Assembly: GCA_001782045.1 (NCBI GenBank)
Contig: MFNK01000012.1
Span: forward strand, 1-64,000
Direction: 5' to 3'
DNA: 64,000 nucleotides
DNA from: Candidatus Levybacteria bacterium RIFCSPHIGHO2_01_FULL_36_15b
GTDB taxonomy: Bacteria; Patescibacteria; Microgenomatia; Levybacterales; UBA12049
Shown piece after piece: positions 7,090-15,064 of the stretch (positions are counted from its first letter, which is position 1; each line of letters begins with the position of its first letter). Position numbers and translations under genes: made by a program. The notes beneath the pieces are model-generated. The model was not told where the DNA came from. It made no database searches and saw only the letters and a program-made list of their open reading frames with translations.

Positions 7090-7596
7090 CTAACTGCCGG
7101 TGTGACGTCTTTTTAGATATCTATTATAACTTAGGCCTCCCTCAATAAACTCATATTCTATTGGTTCTACGGAAAAAATATTTATATCGGCAAGTCTTAA
7201 ATCATCTTCTTCGTAAATTCTATCTAGAGTTATTTCATATCTTTGCTCAACTGCCAGAGCTTGCGGAATTCCCATTGAATTAAGCTCATCGTCAGTAAAA
7301 TCAAACATCAAGACGCCATAACTGCCTTTGAGTAATTTTTCATCTGGGTATGGCCACATCACCTCTTGCCTAGTATAAATTGGTTTTACCGGAATAGTTC
7401 TTTCCCTCCCAATGAAAATTTTGTCTCTGCCTGCAATAAATTTATAGGCAACGATAAAAAGATCATCAACTAAAAGTGCGTCGTTGTAGTCTTCAAGAGT
7501 AACTTGAGATTCATTTTCTTTTTTTATTTCAGCAGGAAACCAAACATCTTTCCGCACACTTCGTGGGACAAAAAGCAATTCATTTTCTGTTCTCAC
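7090..7596 (-). CDS. hypothetical protein
   Basis: 168 aa, acidic, soluble, beta-rich (ALLVDDLFIVAYKFIAGRDK, YGVLMFDFTDDELNSMGIP, ADINIFSVEPIEYEF). GTG start: TTGCAA-16-TATAAT ends 8 nt before it, so probably leaderless. Located between the inverted-repeat element and the divergent PfkB kinase. Family not recognised. Confidence 0.7.
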   Translation of the reverse strand: MRTENELLFVPRSVRKDVWFPAEIKKENESQVTLEDYNDALLVDDLFIVAYKFIAGRDKIFIGRERTIPVKPIYTRQEVMWPYPDEKLLKGSYGVLMFDFTDDELNSMGIPQALAVEQRYEITLDRIYEEDDLRLADINIFSVEPIEYEFIEGGLSYNRYLKRRHTGS

Positions 7597-7675
7597 AAGG
7601 AAGAATTATATTCCTTTTAAACCAATTTGCAACTTGGGGTTAGGTAATTTACGCTGTTTTGATACAATACCTTTT

Positions 7676-8500
7676 ATGAATATAGTTGTCTTAGGAAATG
7701 TTTGTATAGATAAAAATAATATTGAAAAAACTTTTTACAAAAAGGCCGGCGGGCCTGCAACTTTTATGTCTTTATTTTTTAACAAAGTGAAGGATACAAA
7801 ATGCACAACAATTGCATCTTACGGAGCTGATTTTTTGCCTTACAAACAAGGATTGAATTTATATCCGGGCTCTCCAAATCTTGGAAATACATTAGTTTAT
7901 GAAAATACCATAATAAATGGTAAACGAAGCCAAAAATGCAGGTTTTATAAAGAAAATATCACGCCTGAAATTGATAAAAACGCAGAAAATGTTTTAAAGA
8001 ATGCCGATGTTTTGTTTATTGCTCCTCTTATTCCCTACTTTTCACCTGAGTATGTTAAAAATGTTGTTAAAATTACTAGCAAAAACTGTTTGAAAATACT
8101 ACTTCCGCAAGGTTATTTTAGAGATTTTGACAATAGTAACAATGTGGTTTTTAAAGAATTTAAAAAGGAAAGGGAAATCCTGCCGCTTATAGATATTGTT
8201 ATAGTAAGCGATGAAGACTATCCAAACATAGAAAATTTAACCTTGGAATGGAGTAAAAAATACGGTACAACTTTTTTAATAACTAAGGCCCAAAAGGGAG
8301 CAATAATAATAAGTACAGAAGTTAAAAAGACGGTTCCTACAAATCCAATTCCATCTAAAGAGATAGTTGACTCAATTGGAGCAGGAGATATTTTTGCTGC
8401 TGCTTTTGGATACCACTATTTTAAAACCAAAGACTTGGAAAAATCAGTTGATTATGCTAATCAAATAGCAAAACAGAAGATTCTTTTAAAAACTAAATAA
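7676..8500 (+). CDS. PfkB/ribokinase-family carbohydrate kinase
   Basis: 274 aa from MNIVVLGNVCID. The N-terminal GGPATFM substrate-lid region and the C-terminal PfkB signature DSIGAGDIFAAAFGYH, with the catalytic Asp in GAGD, are clear. Length is near the lower end of the family. The substrate (ribose, fructose-phosphate, nucleoside or other) cannot be assigned. TACAAT ends 7 nt before this ATG, so I preferred it to an upstream in-frame start. Confidence 0.88.
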   Translation: MNIVVLGNVCIDKNNIEKTFYKKAGGPATFMSLFFNKVKDTKCTTIASYGADFLPYKQGLNLYPGSPNLGNTLVYENTIINGKRSQKCRFYKENITPEIDKNAENVLKNADVLFIAPLIPYFSPEYVKNVVKITSKNCLKILLPQGYFRDFDNSNNVVFKEFKKEREILPLIDIVIVSDEDYPNIENLTLEWSKKYGTTFLITKAQKGAIIISTEVKKTVPTNPIPSKEIVDSIGAGDIFAAAFGYHYFKTKDLEKSVDYANQIAKQKILLKTK

Positions 8501-8507
8501 AAATCCC

Positions 8508-8696
8508 TTATTTCTTTGTAGCAGGGTTGCTCATCCAGTCCCAAGCAACTCCGACAACTAATAATCCTACTCCTCCCCACAATAAATATGTAAGAAGAGA
8601 TGGGACAAAGTATAAAACCAATAAAGCTATACCTGCGCCTGAAACCATGTGTGCTAAGGCATGAGGTTTCATGCATTCTTTCATCATTTTATCCAT
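8508..8696 (-). CDS. small two-helix membrane protein
   Basis: 62 aa. A Met-rich N-terminus (MDKMMKECMKPHALAHM) is followed by two hydrophobic helices ALLVLYFVPSLLTYLLW and GLLVVGVAWDWM. Strong Shine-Dalgarno AAAGGAGGTG with 7 nt spacing. Met/His/Cys near the N-terminus could bind a metal such as copper, but this is a guess. The gene downstream of it in the minus direction is convergent. Confidence 0.72.
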   Translation of the reverse strand: MDKMMKECMKPHALAHMVSGAGIALLVLYFVPSLLTYLLWGGVGLLVVGVAWDWMSNPATKK

Positions 8697-8715
8697 TAAT
8701 TTTCACCTCCTTTTA

Positions 8716-8744
8716 CCTCGCCGAAGCTTGAAAGCAAAGGCGGG
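8716..8744. repeat. palindromic repeat CCTCGCC...GGCGGG
   Basis: CCTCGCCGAAGCTTG...GCAAAGGCGGG forms a stem with an inner AAGCTT/GCTTT-type pairing, lying in the 48 nt between two small membrane-protein genes. It has no U-run, so it is more likely one of the dispersed palindromes than a terminator. Confidence 0.5.
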
Positions 8745-8939
8745 TTAAATAATTTTTCCGTGTTTACAGCCAAAATAAGAAATTACACCTGCAAATACAA
8801 ATCCAAAATAACTTACCCACATGGGAATAACGTAGGGTCCAAGATTTACATCCCAGTTAAATAAAACGCGAAGAAGATGCATAGCAGCTACTAATCCGAA
8901 GATTATCCCTGTAAGGCGAAAATAATTTGTTGAAGACAT
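8745..8939 (-). CDS. small two-helix membrane protein
   Basis: 64 aa, MSSTNYFRLTGIIFGLVAAM... with two transmembrane segments and short polar ends (CKHGKII). A GAGGGGGTG Shine-Dalgarno lies 6 nt upstream of the ATG at 8939. A TTGACT-17-AACACT promoter precedes it, so there is a real 5' leader here. Family not recognised. Confidence 0.7.
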   Translation of the reverse strand: MSSTNYFRLTGIIFGLVAAMHLLRVLFNWDVNLGPYVIPMWVSYFGFVFAGVISYFGCKHGKII

Positions 8940-8990
8940 GTATTTCACCCCCTCTACTCCAGTGTTTCAAAAGCAGTATTAAAAGTCAAA

Positions 8991-9422
8991 TTAGTGAGGA
9001 GTCGGAGTTCTTGTTGGATTATATGTTGGAGTGGGATATTTTGTAAGACTGGGTGTTGGGGTTTTAGTTTTATATATTGTAGGAGTAAGTTTTTTTGTAG
9101 GAGACGGCGTATTCGTAACTCCTTTCGTTGGAGTAGGAGTTTTAGTTAAATATTTAGTGGGAGATGGTGTTTTAGCTTTGGTAGGAGTTTTACTTAAGTA
9201 ATATGGACCAATCGGTGGCTCTCCTATTGTTTGTGCTGCATAATTTTTAGTTTGCAAAGTAATAGTAGTTATTGCGCTAGCAAAAACGAGGAATAATACC
9301 GTTGTCATTACTAGGGTTTTGGAGAATTTATCAAGAGATGAAAAAGTCTCCCATAAAGCTTTAAGTGGATTTTGCTTTAAATCTTCGTCGGATCCGCCCC
9401 CTGTTGCGATAATTTCAGGCAT
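8991..9422 (-). CDS. single-pass membrane protein with Thr/Pro-rich tail
   Basis: 143 aa. Cytoplasmic N-terminal 35 residues, one membrane helix TLVMTTVLFLVFASAITTI, then an outside-facing tail made of degenerate (K)TPTPT/SPTK repeats up to the C-terminus. Such tails are common on surface-exposed proteins of these bacteria and may be glycosylated or act as cell-wall spacers. The repeats are visible in DNA as GTTGGAGTA(G/A)-like motifs on the plus strand. Probably leaderless (TTGACT-17-GAGAAT, 8 nt to ATG). Confidence 0.72.
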   Translation of the reverse strand: MPEIIATGGGSDEDLKQNPLKALWETFSSLDKFSKTLVMTTVLFLVFASAITTITLQTKNYAAQTIGEPPIGPYYLSKTPTKAKTPSPTKYLTKTPTPTKGVTNTPSPTKKLTPTIYKTKTPTPSLTKYPTPTYNPTRTPTPH

Positions 9423-9455
9423 CTGAAATTATTCTCGTGAAAATTATTTATAAAG

Positions 9456-10373
9456 TCAAGAGGCTTCCATTCCCTCAAGCCATCGCTCTGCTTCAAGCGC
9501 TGCTGCTGACCCGTAACCGGCTGCGGTTACTGCCTGTTTGTAGTGAGAATCATGAACGTCTCCTGCAACAAAAACGCCATCTTTGTTTGTTTTATAATGA
9601 TCATGGACTTTAATAAAACCAGCCTCGTCAGTTTCTATGTCTTTGAATTTTCCCGAGTTTGGGATATGTCCTATGGCTACAAAAACACCATCAATTGGCA
9701 TTTGGGAAGTTTCATTTGTTTTATTGTTAAACAGTACTACTCCTTCCACTTTTCCCTCCCCTTTTATTTCTTTGACTTCGCTGTTCCACAAAACTTTAAT
9801 TTTTGGATTTTCTAAAACTCTTTTTTGCATTATTTCAGAAGCCCTAAAGCTATCTTTTCGATGCACTATAGTAACTGAGTCTGCAAATTTGGATAAAACT
9901 GTTGCTTCCTCCATAGCGCTGTCTCCTCCTCCAACTACAATTGTATTTTTACCTCTAAAAAATACGGCATCGCAAGGCGCACAAGAAGAAACGCCTCTTC
10001 CAATTTTTTCCTTTTCTCCAGGAACTTCAAGCCATTTGGTTTCTGCTCCTGTTGCAATAATTACAGCTTTGCCTTCATGGGTCTTGCCAGCGACTGTTAC
10101 CTTGAATGGTTGAGTTGAGAAGTCTACCGAGTCAAAATCTTCATCTATAAATTCCGTACCAAATCTTTCCGCCTGTTTCCGCATAGCAAGCATTAAATCC
10201 GGCCCCTGGATTCCCTCGGGAAATCCCGGAAAATTTTCAACCAAAGTAGTTAATTGAAGCTGTCCTCCCCATTTAACACCAGCGATTAAAAGTGTTTTTA
10301 AATCCGCTCTGGTGGTATAAATTGCGGAAGTCAAACCTGCCGGGCCGCTCCCAAGAATAATAACGTCGTACAT
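9456..10373 (-). CDS. trxB: thioredoxin-disulfide reductase
   Basis: 305 aa, full length. FAD-binding GSGPAGLTSAIYTTRA at the N-terminus, redox-active CAPC in SSCAPCDAVFFRG around residue 133, NADPH-binding GGGDSAMEEATVLSKFA, and the C-terminal FAD block GVFVAGDVHDSHYKQAVTAA. Transfers electrons from NADPH to thioredoxin in the cytoplasm. It follows trxA with a 3 nt gap, so the two form an operon. Confidence 0.96.
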   Translation of the reverse strand: MYDVIILGSGPAGLTSAIYTTRADLKTLLIAGVKWGGQLQLTTLVENFPGFPEGIQGPDLMLAMRKQAERFGTEFIDEDFDSVDFSTQPFKVTVAGKTHEGKAVIIATGAETKWLEVPGEKEKIGRGVSSCAPCDAVFFRGKNTIVVGGGDSAMEEATVLSKFADSVTIVHRKDSFRASEIMQKRVLENPKIKVLWNSEVKEIKGEGKVEGVVLFNNKTNETSQMPIDGVFVAIGHIPNSGKFKDIETDEAGFIKVHDHYKTNKDGVFVAGDVHDSHYKQAVTAAGYGSAAALEAERWLEGMEAS

Positions 10374-10376
10374 AAA

Positions 10377-10703
10377 TTAAGAGGCTAGCGCTGCGTCTAT
10401 TTCCTTTTTATAATTATCTTTGCTTTGTGCTCCAATCATTGTTTTAACCGGTTCTCCATTTTTAAATAAAACTACGCTTGGAATACTCATAATCCCATAA
10501 TTTTGAGCTGTTGTACCATTTGCATCTACATCAAGCTTTCCAACTTTGAGTTTTCCTGAATAATCAACTGCTAACTCTTCTATAATGGGGCTAACAATTC
10601 GGCAGGGCACACACCATGCAGCCCAGAAATCTACTAGTACCGGAGTTTGCGATTGTAAAACTTCATCCGCAAAGTTTTGATCTGTAAAAGTTAAGTCCGC
10701 CAT
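10377..10703 (-). CDS. trxA: thioredoxin
   Basis: 108 aa from MADLTFTDQNF. Thioredoxin fold with FWAAWCVPC active site (Val in place of the usual Gly), KLDVDANGTTAQNYGIMSIP with the conserved cis-Pro, and VVLFKNGEPV. TTGACT-17-TATTCT lies upstream and ends 9 nt before this ATG; longer readings run through the promoter. First gene of the trxA-trxB operon. Confidence 0.95.
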   Translation of the reverse strand: MADLTFTDQNFADEVLQSQTPVLVDFWAAWCVPCRIVSPIIEELAVDYSGKLKVGKLDVDANGTTAQNYGIMSIPSVVLFKNGEPVKTMIGAQSKDNYKKEIDAALAS

Positions 10704-10782
10704 ATCCAATGTAGAATACTCAAGTTTTTGGGTTAAGTCAACTGTTGAAATTTTGTGCAATTATAAATTGTAGTGAACAAAA

Positions 10783-11787
10783 TTATTCTCCAATAAGATT
10801 AATTGGGGTACCCTTAACGTAGCTATTTATATTCGCAGTTGTTTGCTCTAAAATTTCTTCCAAAGCCTCGTTGCTGTTAAATGCATTGTGTGGAGTAATA
10901 ACAACATCTTCCCTTTGTAAGAGAACGTGATTCATCAAATCGGTTTTATAATCCATATTATCTATAAATTTCTTAGACAAGAATTCGCTTTCTTCTCTTA
11001 TTACCTTTTCTTCTTCTAAAACATCTAATCCTGCGCCTTTTAATATTCCGTTCTCAAGTCCATAAAGAATAGCTTGGGTTTCTACTAATGCGCCCCTTGC
11101 TGTATTTATTAGCACAGCACCTTTTTTAAATTTTTCTATATTTTGCATATTTATAATGTGCTCTGTTTCTTTTGTATGGGGCAGGTGTAAGGTTACAATA
11201 TCAGATGAGGCCAGAAGTTCTTCTAAGCTTAGATACTTAACCCCTTTTTCAACTAAACCGCTGTCTTCATGATGATTGAAAGCTAAAACTTTCATTCCAA
11301 AGGAAATGCCTAACTCACAAACATTTGCACCAATGTGTCCTGTTCCCACTACCCCCAAGGTTTTACCAAATAAATCAAAACCTGTTAAATTTTCGCTGCT
11401 AAAATCTCCTTTTCTTGCGCGTTCCACAGATTCTACGAGTTTTCTTGAAATAGCTAAAATAAGAGTGAATGTGTGCTCTGCTACTGTGTGAGAGCCATAA
11501 GACGGGATGTAAGAAACTTTAATTCCCTTATGTTTACAGTATTTTAAATCGATATGGTCGTACCCCATAGACCTTGTTGTAATAAATTTTAAATTAGGAA
11601 GAAGCTCCAATACTTCTTTTGAAACATTTGAATATACAAAAACGGAAATAATTTCCGCATTTAAATATTGCTTTGCGTTTGAGGCTTCAAGTGTATCTTC
11701 GGTTAAAGTCAGTTCTTGACCCCCGAAGGACTTTTTAAGATAATCTTCCTCCCATTTTTCTATTTCAAAAAAAACTATTTTAGCCAT
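10783..11787 (-). CDS. D-isomer specific 2-hydroxyacid dehydrogenase
   Basis: 334 aa. Rossmann motif VVGTGHIGANV, catalytic Arg in INTARGALVET, Glu in GLDVLEEE and His in TPHNAFNSN. It resembles D-lactate dehydrogenases (substrate domain SMGYDHIDLKYCKHKGIKVS). In a fermentative cell it could reduce pyruvate to D-lactate and recycle NADH, but related substrates cannot be excluded. It overlaps the upstream DoxX gene by 13 nt. Confidence 0.9.
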   Translation of the reverse strand: MAKIVFFEIEKWEEDYLKKSFGGQELTLTEDTLEASNAKQYLNAEIISVFVYSNVSKEVLELLPNLKFITTRSMGYDHIDLKYCKHKGIKVSYIPSYGSHTVAEHTFTLILAISRKLVESVERARKGDFSSENLTGFDLFGKTLGVVGTGHIGANVCELGISFGMKVLAFNHHEDSGLVEKGVKYLSLEELLASSDIVTLHLPHTKETEHIINMQNIEKFKKGAVLINTARGALVETQAILYGLENGILKGAGLDVLEEEKVIREESEFLSKKFIDNMDYKTDLMNHVLLQREDVVITPHNAFNSNEALEEILEQTTANINSYVKGTPINLIGE

Positions 11788-12272
11788 TTAATTTTAAAAT
11801 TCTTTAAGAGCTTGGGCATAATAAACCTATCTAAGCCTAAAACTCCCGAATCTTTCCAAAATTTCATTATTATTAATTCTAAAAGAAGAAGCACCGGATT
11901 TGTACTTATAGTTCCGGCAAAAAGATAATTAAAATTCATAAAAGCGCCAAAAAAGGCAGCAAAAGGAGTAAGTGCGCCCAAAATTAAACCTAAGCCAACT
12001 GCCGTTTCCCCAAAAGATACAAGATATGAGAAGATCACTTTGTTAGGTAAAGCAAAGTTTTTAACAAATTCAGCGTACCACCAGGCAACACTCGGGTGTT
12101 CTCCTCCTGTTTTGGCTAAAGCACCCATTAAAAATCCACCTACTGCGCTTCCTGCTTTATCCCCTACCCAAGCCGAACTTGTTATTTTTTCAAATCCTGC
12201 GCTTAACCACTGCCAGCCTACATAAACTCTAATTAAAAGTAAGAATAATGGAAGCAAAAGTGATTTATTCAT
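11775..12272 (-). CDS. DoxX family membrane protein
   Basis: 165 aa with four hydrophobic segments. The DoxX pattern LLIRVYVGWQWLSAGFEKI at the N-terminus and LVSFGETAVGLGLILGALTP in the middle are typical. Members are small quinone/oxidoreductase-associated membrane proteins of uncertain biochemical role. Cotranscribed with the dehydrogenase (overlap 13 nt) and close to the thioredoxin operon. Confidence 0.85.
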   Translation of the reverse strand: MNKSLLLPLFLLLIRVYVGWQWLSAGFEKITSSAWVGDKAGSAVGGFLMGALAKTGGEHPSVAWWYAEFVKNFALPNKVIFSYLVSFGETAVGLGLILGALTPFAAFFGAFMNFNYLFAGTISTNPVLLLLELIIMKFWKDSGVLGLDRFIMPKLLKNFKIKWLK

Positions 12273-12356
12273 TAATAAAAGCGTAGCATATGTAATATTT
12301 TTATGCCACTAGCGTTGTAATTATTATCACAAGTTTTAATAGAAAGGAGGTGAAAA

Positions 12357-12488
12357 ATGCAAGCAAAAAAATTAGAATATTCTTTAGGCAACTTTAATAA
12401 TCTATTTGACTTTAAAAGATTATTTGAAAAAATCAAAGATTCTTTTGAAAAAGAGCAAAAAAGATCTGTTTTTCAGAAGAAGAGCTAA
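12357..12488 (+). CDS. 43 aa hypothetical protein with strong Shine-Dalgarno
   Basis: MQAKKLEYSLGNFNNLFDFK... ending VFQKKS. Lys/Phe-rich, amphipathic helix after residue 17. GAAAGGAGGTGAAAA directly precedes the ATG, one of the best ribosome binding sites in the window, which is why I accept such a short ORF. Divergent from DoxX and upstream of the DsbA-like gene. Function unknown. Confidence 0.6.
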   Translation: MQAKKLEYSLGNFNNLFDFKRLFEKIKDSFEKEQKRSVFQKKS

Positions 12489-12558
12489 AAGGCAGGTAGA
12501 GGAATATTTTAGCGTTATGAAATTTTTCTTCACCTCTCCGGATAGAATATAAACCTTG

Positions 12559-12588
12559 ACAAGAGTTTTTTAAAACATATACAATGCC
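12559..12588 (+). promoter_or_regulatory. promoter of the DsbA-like gene (leaderless)
   Basis: TTGACA, 18 bp spacer, TACAAT, then GCCTCT and the ATG at 12592. No Shine-Dalgarno. Confidence 0.65.
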
Positions 12589-12591
12589 TCT

Positions 12592-13356
12592 ATGGCAAAA
12601 TCTGCTGGCGCGCTAAAAAAATTAACCTCGTCTATTTCCCAACTTAAAAAATACCAGCCAAAATCCTATACTCCGGTACTTGCAGTTTTATTAGTAGTAG
12701 CAGCTTTCTTAGTTGGAGTACTATTTACAAAAGTTCAGTATTTGGAAAAGGGACAAGGAACAACCATTCCTACAGATATTCAGCCAACCGATAATGGGCA
12801 ACAGCCTCAAGCAGGGCAAAAAGTTGATGTTAATACGGGAGACCTACCTGTTTTAGGAAACAAAGATGCAAAAGTAACGGTAATAGAATTTGCAGATTTT
12901 CAGTGTCCTTTCTGCGAAAAATGGTTTACGGATGTTGGAGCTAATTTAATAAAAGACTATGTTAATACCGGTAAAGTTAAGCTCGCTTTTAGACATTTCG
13001 CTTTCTTGGGAGATGAGTCAAACTGGTCGGCAGAAGCATCGGAATGCGCAAACGAACAGGGCAAATTCTGGCAGTACCACGACTATTTGTATGAACACCA
13101 GGGAGCGGAAAATAGCGGGGCTTTCAGCAAGGATAACTTAAAATCATTCGCTGCTACTTTAGATCTTAATACATCGCAATTTAATTCATGCTTGGATAGC
13201 GGAAAATATACTAAAAACGTTCAGGATGATACTAAAGCCGGACAAGATGCCGGAGTGTCAGGAACGCCCACAGCTTTTGTAAACGGATACAGTATTGTTG
13301 GCGCTGTTCCATATTCAGAGTTAAAAGCGAAAATCGACGAAGAACTTGCAAAATAG
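12592..13356 (+). CDS. DsbA-family disulfide oxidoreductase, membrane-anchored
   Basis: 254 aa. Basic N-terminus, one membrane helix (PVLAVLLVVAAFLVGVLF, about residues 28-45), a Gln/Thr/Pro-rich linker, then a thioredoxin/DsbA domain with EFADFQCPFCEKWF (CPFC active site), the helical insertion SAEASECANEQGKFWQYHD and GVSGTPTAFVNG with the cis-Pro. Likely oxidises or shuffles disulfides in secreted proteins on the outer side of the membrane. DsbB/VKOR is not in the window. Confidence 0.92.
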   Translation: MAKSAGALKKLTSSISQLKKYQPKSYTPVLAVLLVVAAFLVGVLFTKVQYLEKGQGTTIPTDIQPTDNGQQPQAGQKVDVNTGDLPVLGNKDAKVTVIEFADFQCPFCEKWFTDVGANLIKDYVNTGKVKLAFRHFAFLGDESNWSAEASECANEQGKFWQYHDYLYEHQGAENSGAFSKDNLKSFAATLDLNTSQFNSCLDSGKYTKNVQDDTKAGQDAGVSGTPTAFVNGYSIVGAVPYSELKAKIDEELAK

Positions 13357-13366
13357 TACTTGCTCC

Positions 13367-14134
13367 TTACGAATGTGGAATTAATACTGAGGCAGCCCAA
13401 ATAGATAAGACTCCAAAAATTAAAAACAGGCTTTCCCAAAATGTATACCCTTCTTTTTCTTCGTGATGAATTTCTGGTAAAAGATTCGTAAGGGCAATGT
13501 ATAAAAAGAACCCTGTGGTCAAAGACAAAGAATATGGAATTATTCCCTCAATCTTTTCCCCTATAAAGAAGGCAAGCAATCCGCCTGCAACAGACAACAG
13601 CGCTGAGAATATGTTTATAATCAATACTTTTTTTCTTTTCATTCCTTCATGAAGAAGAATTGCAAAATCCCCTATTTCCTGAGGGATTTCATGAGCAACG
13701 GTTGCAAAAGTTGTTATTAAACCTGCTGCCGGATTTACAAGGTAAGTGGTTGCAATAGCAACACCGTCTATAAAATTGTGCACGCTGTCTCCTAAAATAA
13801 CTAAGGGAACATTAACTGAAGTATGCTTGCCTTTATTAACTTTCTGGTGGTATTGAAACCAATGTATTGCCCTGTCCAAAAGATAAAAAAACAACATTCC
13901 TAAAAGCACCCACAGGAATACGTTGATGCTGCCTCCACTTTCTTCTGTATGCTCTACAGCTTCCGGTAAAAGTTCAAAAAAAGCGGTTCCCAAAAGCGCA
14001 CCAGCTGCAAAAGATACTAAAAGATGCACCAATCCTTTAGAAACCTTTTTGCCCAATAGAAGAAGTATACCTCCTATAAGGGCTCCTACTCCGCCAATTA
14101 ACGTTAAGATTAATATTATTTCTATTGCTGGCAT
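13367..14134 (-). CDS. ZIP family metal (zinc) transporter
   Basis: 255 aa, about eight membrane helices. The ZIP signature residues are present in helix IV HNFIDGVAIATTYLV and helix V VAHEIPQEIGDFAILL, which build the binuclear metal site; a His-containing loop (EIHHEEKEG) is also there. It overlaps the upstream Fur-type regulator gene by 13 nt, so both are transcribed from the regulated promoter at 14524-14547. Zinc uptake under Zur-like control is likely; other divalent metals are possible. Confidence 0.92.
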   Translation of the reverse strand: MPAIEIILILTLIGGVGALIGGILLLLGKKVSKGLVHLLVSFAAGALLGTAFFELLPEAVEHTEESGGSINVFLWVLLGMLFFYLLDRAIHWFQYHQKVNKGKHTSVNVPLVILGDSVHNFIDGVAIATTYLVNPAAGLITTFATVAHEIPQEIGDFAILLHEGMKRKKVLIINIFSALLSVAGGLLAFFIGEKIEGIIPYSLSLTTGFFLYIALTNLLPEIHHEEKEGYTFWESLFLIFGVLSIWAASVLIPHS

Positions 14135-14511
14135 TGTTTACAAATTCCAAAAAACTCTAATGAATGATTTTTTACTAAAAACCCTTTCTTATTTCTTATC
14201 TTACTTTCTAAATCTCTTAGGTATTCTCCTTCAACATCCTCTATTTTTTTACAATTAGTGCAGATAAGATGATGGTGGTGGTCCTTCTGAAGTTCGTAAC
14301 GGTATTTTCCTTCTCCAAACTCAACTCTTTTTACAAGATCTTCTTGGAGTAAGAAATCTATAGTTCTATATACTGTAACCTTGTTGGTTTTTAAATTTTT
14401 TGAACGTAAAAATCTAATTATACTTCCTATGTCTACCGGATATGCCGAGGAAGACAAAAAGTCCGCAATTGCAATTCTTGCAGGCGTACTTTTTGTCATA
14501 ACAAACTTCAT
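14122..14511 (-). CDS. Fur/Zur-family metal-responsive repressor
   Basis: 129 aa from MKFVMTKSTPAR. Winged helix (NKVTVYRTIDFLLQEDLV) plus a C-terminal dimer domain with the HHHHL cluster, CTNC and CKQC pairs (structural zinc site). Next to a ZIP transporter, so Zur-like zinc control is the best guess; Fur, Mur or PerR activity is not excluded. The start is the ATG 7 nt after the -10 box. A longer reading would run through the operator. Confidence 0.9.
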   Translation of the reverse strand: MKFVMTKSTPARIAIADFLSSSAYPVDIGSIIRFLRSKNLKTNKVTVYRTIDFLLQEDLVKRVEFGEGKYRYELQKDHHHHLICTNCKKIEDVEGEYLRDLESKIRNKKGFLVKNHSLEFFGICKQCQQ

Positions 14512-14518
14512 AGACACA

Positions 14519-14547
14519 AGTATATGCAACTAAGTTGCATTTGTCAA
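14519..14547 (-). promoter_or_regulatory. promoter with embedded Fur/Zur-type operator
   Basis: Minus strand TTGACA (14542-14547) and TATACT (14519-14524) are 17 bp apart. The spacer is filled by a perfect palindrome, ATGCAACT-T-AGTTGCAT (14524-14540). A repressor bound there would block RNA polymerase. This fits autoregulation of the Fur-type gene and the ZIP transporter. Confidence 0.78.
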
Positions 14548-14554
14548 GAAGTAG

Positions 14555-14731
14555 TTAAACCTTTGCTGAATCGTAATCTGCTTTACTTACAAATTTTGTA
14601 AGAAATCTTCCATCGGAGGTTTTACCTCTAAATGCGTACCTTGTCTGGCCGTTTACGTTATATTCTTTTCTTTCTGTTACTTCCGCGTCGACCTTTTTTC
14701 TTAATTTTACATCGTAAAATGTAGCTGTCAT
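14555..14731 (-). CDS. 58 aa hypothetical protein
   Basis: MTATFYDVKLRKKVDAEVTE... a small beta-rich basic protein (RYAFRGKTSDGRFLTKFVSK). Start at the ATG preceded by AAGGAGGGGGTGATAAC. A longer in-frame reading runs through the structured element at 14750-14818 and has no good start. The first codons (GCT ACA TTT TAC) are repeated 90 bp upstream at the far side of that element. Family not recognised. Confidence 0.72.
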   Translation of the reverse strand: MTATFYDVKLRKKVDAEVTERKEYNVNGQTRYAFRGKTSDGRFLTKFVSKADYDSAKV

Positions 14732-14749
14732 GTTATCACCCCCTCCTTG

Positions 14750-14818
14750 TCCGCTTACAATTGCTCCGTGAGCCGTGTACGAATAGTACTGAAAAGGCGA
14801 ACGGTAAAATGTGGCGGA
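14750..14818 (-). ncRNA. structured 5'UTR element, copy A
   Basis: Pairing on the minus-strand transcript: P1 TCCGC/GCGGA, single-stranded ACATTTTA, P2 CCG/CGG, bulge TTC/TCA, P3 GCC/GGC, TTTTCA, then hairpin GTAC-TATTC-GTAC. TTGACA-18-TAGTAT lies immediately upstream, so transcription should start about where the element begins. Copies B (19339-19410) and C (50599-50667) keep the same fold with compensatory base changes. I do not recognise it as a known riboswitch or ribozyme class. Confidence 0.65.
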
Positions 14819-14831
14819 TTCGCTACTCAAT

Positions 14832-15064
14832 ACTAGTTCAATCTGAGCTCACTTGTCAAGAAGGAATCGAGGCTACATAAAAATAAAAATTAAATCTAAA
14901 ATCTAATAAATTTAGAGAATGCAAGCTGTGTGATTTTCGAAAGGATACTGGAGCTAAAACACAGAAGTTCCGAATTTGAGTAAAGCTTAAGGAGCAAGAT
15001 AAAAATTGAGGGTAAATTAAACTAGCGCACCGTAGGCTTACAGAAAATTACAAAGCGAGCAGTC
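14832..15064. other. AT-rich intergenic stretch without assigned function
   Basis: About 230 nt between the promoter of the 58 aa gene and the end of the acylphosphatase gene. I see no ORF, tRNA or terminator. A 6 bp stem CTGTGT/ACACAG (around 14928-14966) is the only notable pairing. It may be decayed sequence or hold a small RNA. Confidence 0.35.

Noticed and set aside
9001..9240. Regular GTTGGAGTAGG-like repeats, at first sight like a repeat array
   Set aside because: They are the degenerate codons of a TPTPT/SPTK-rich protein tail, with no constant repeat/spacer structure, so not CRISPR.
14750..14818. GAGCCGTG on the plus strand of the structured element resembles the start of group II intron domain V
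   Set aside because: The rest does not fold as domain V, the covariation supports the minus strand, and no intron-encoded protein is present.
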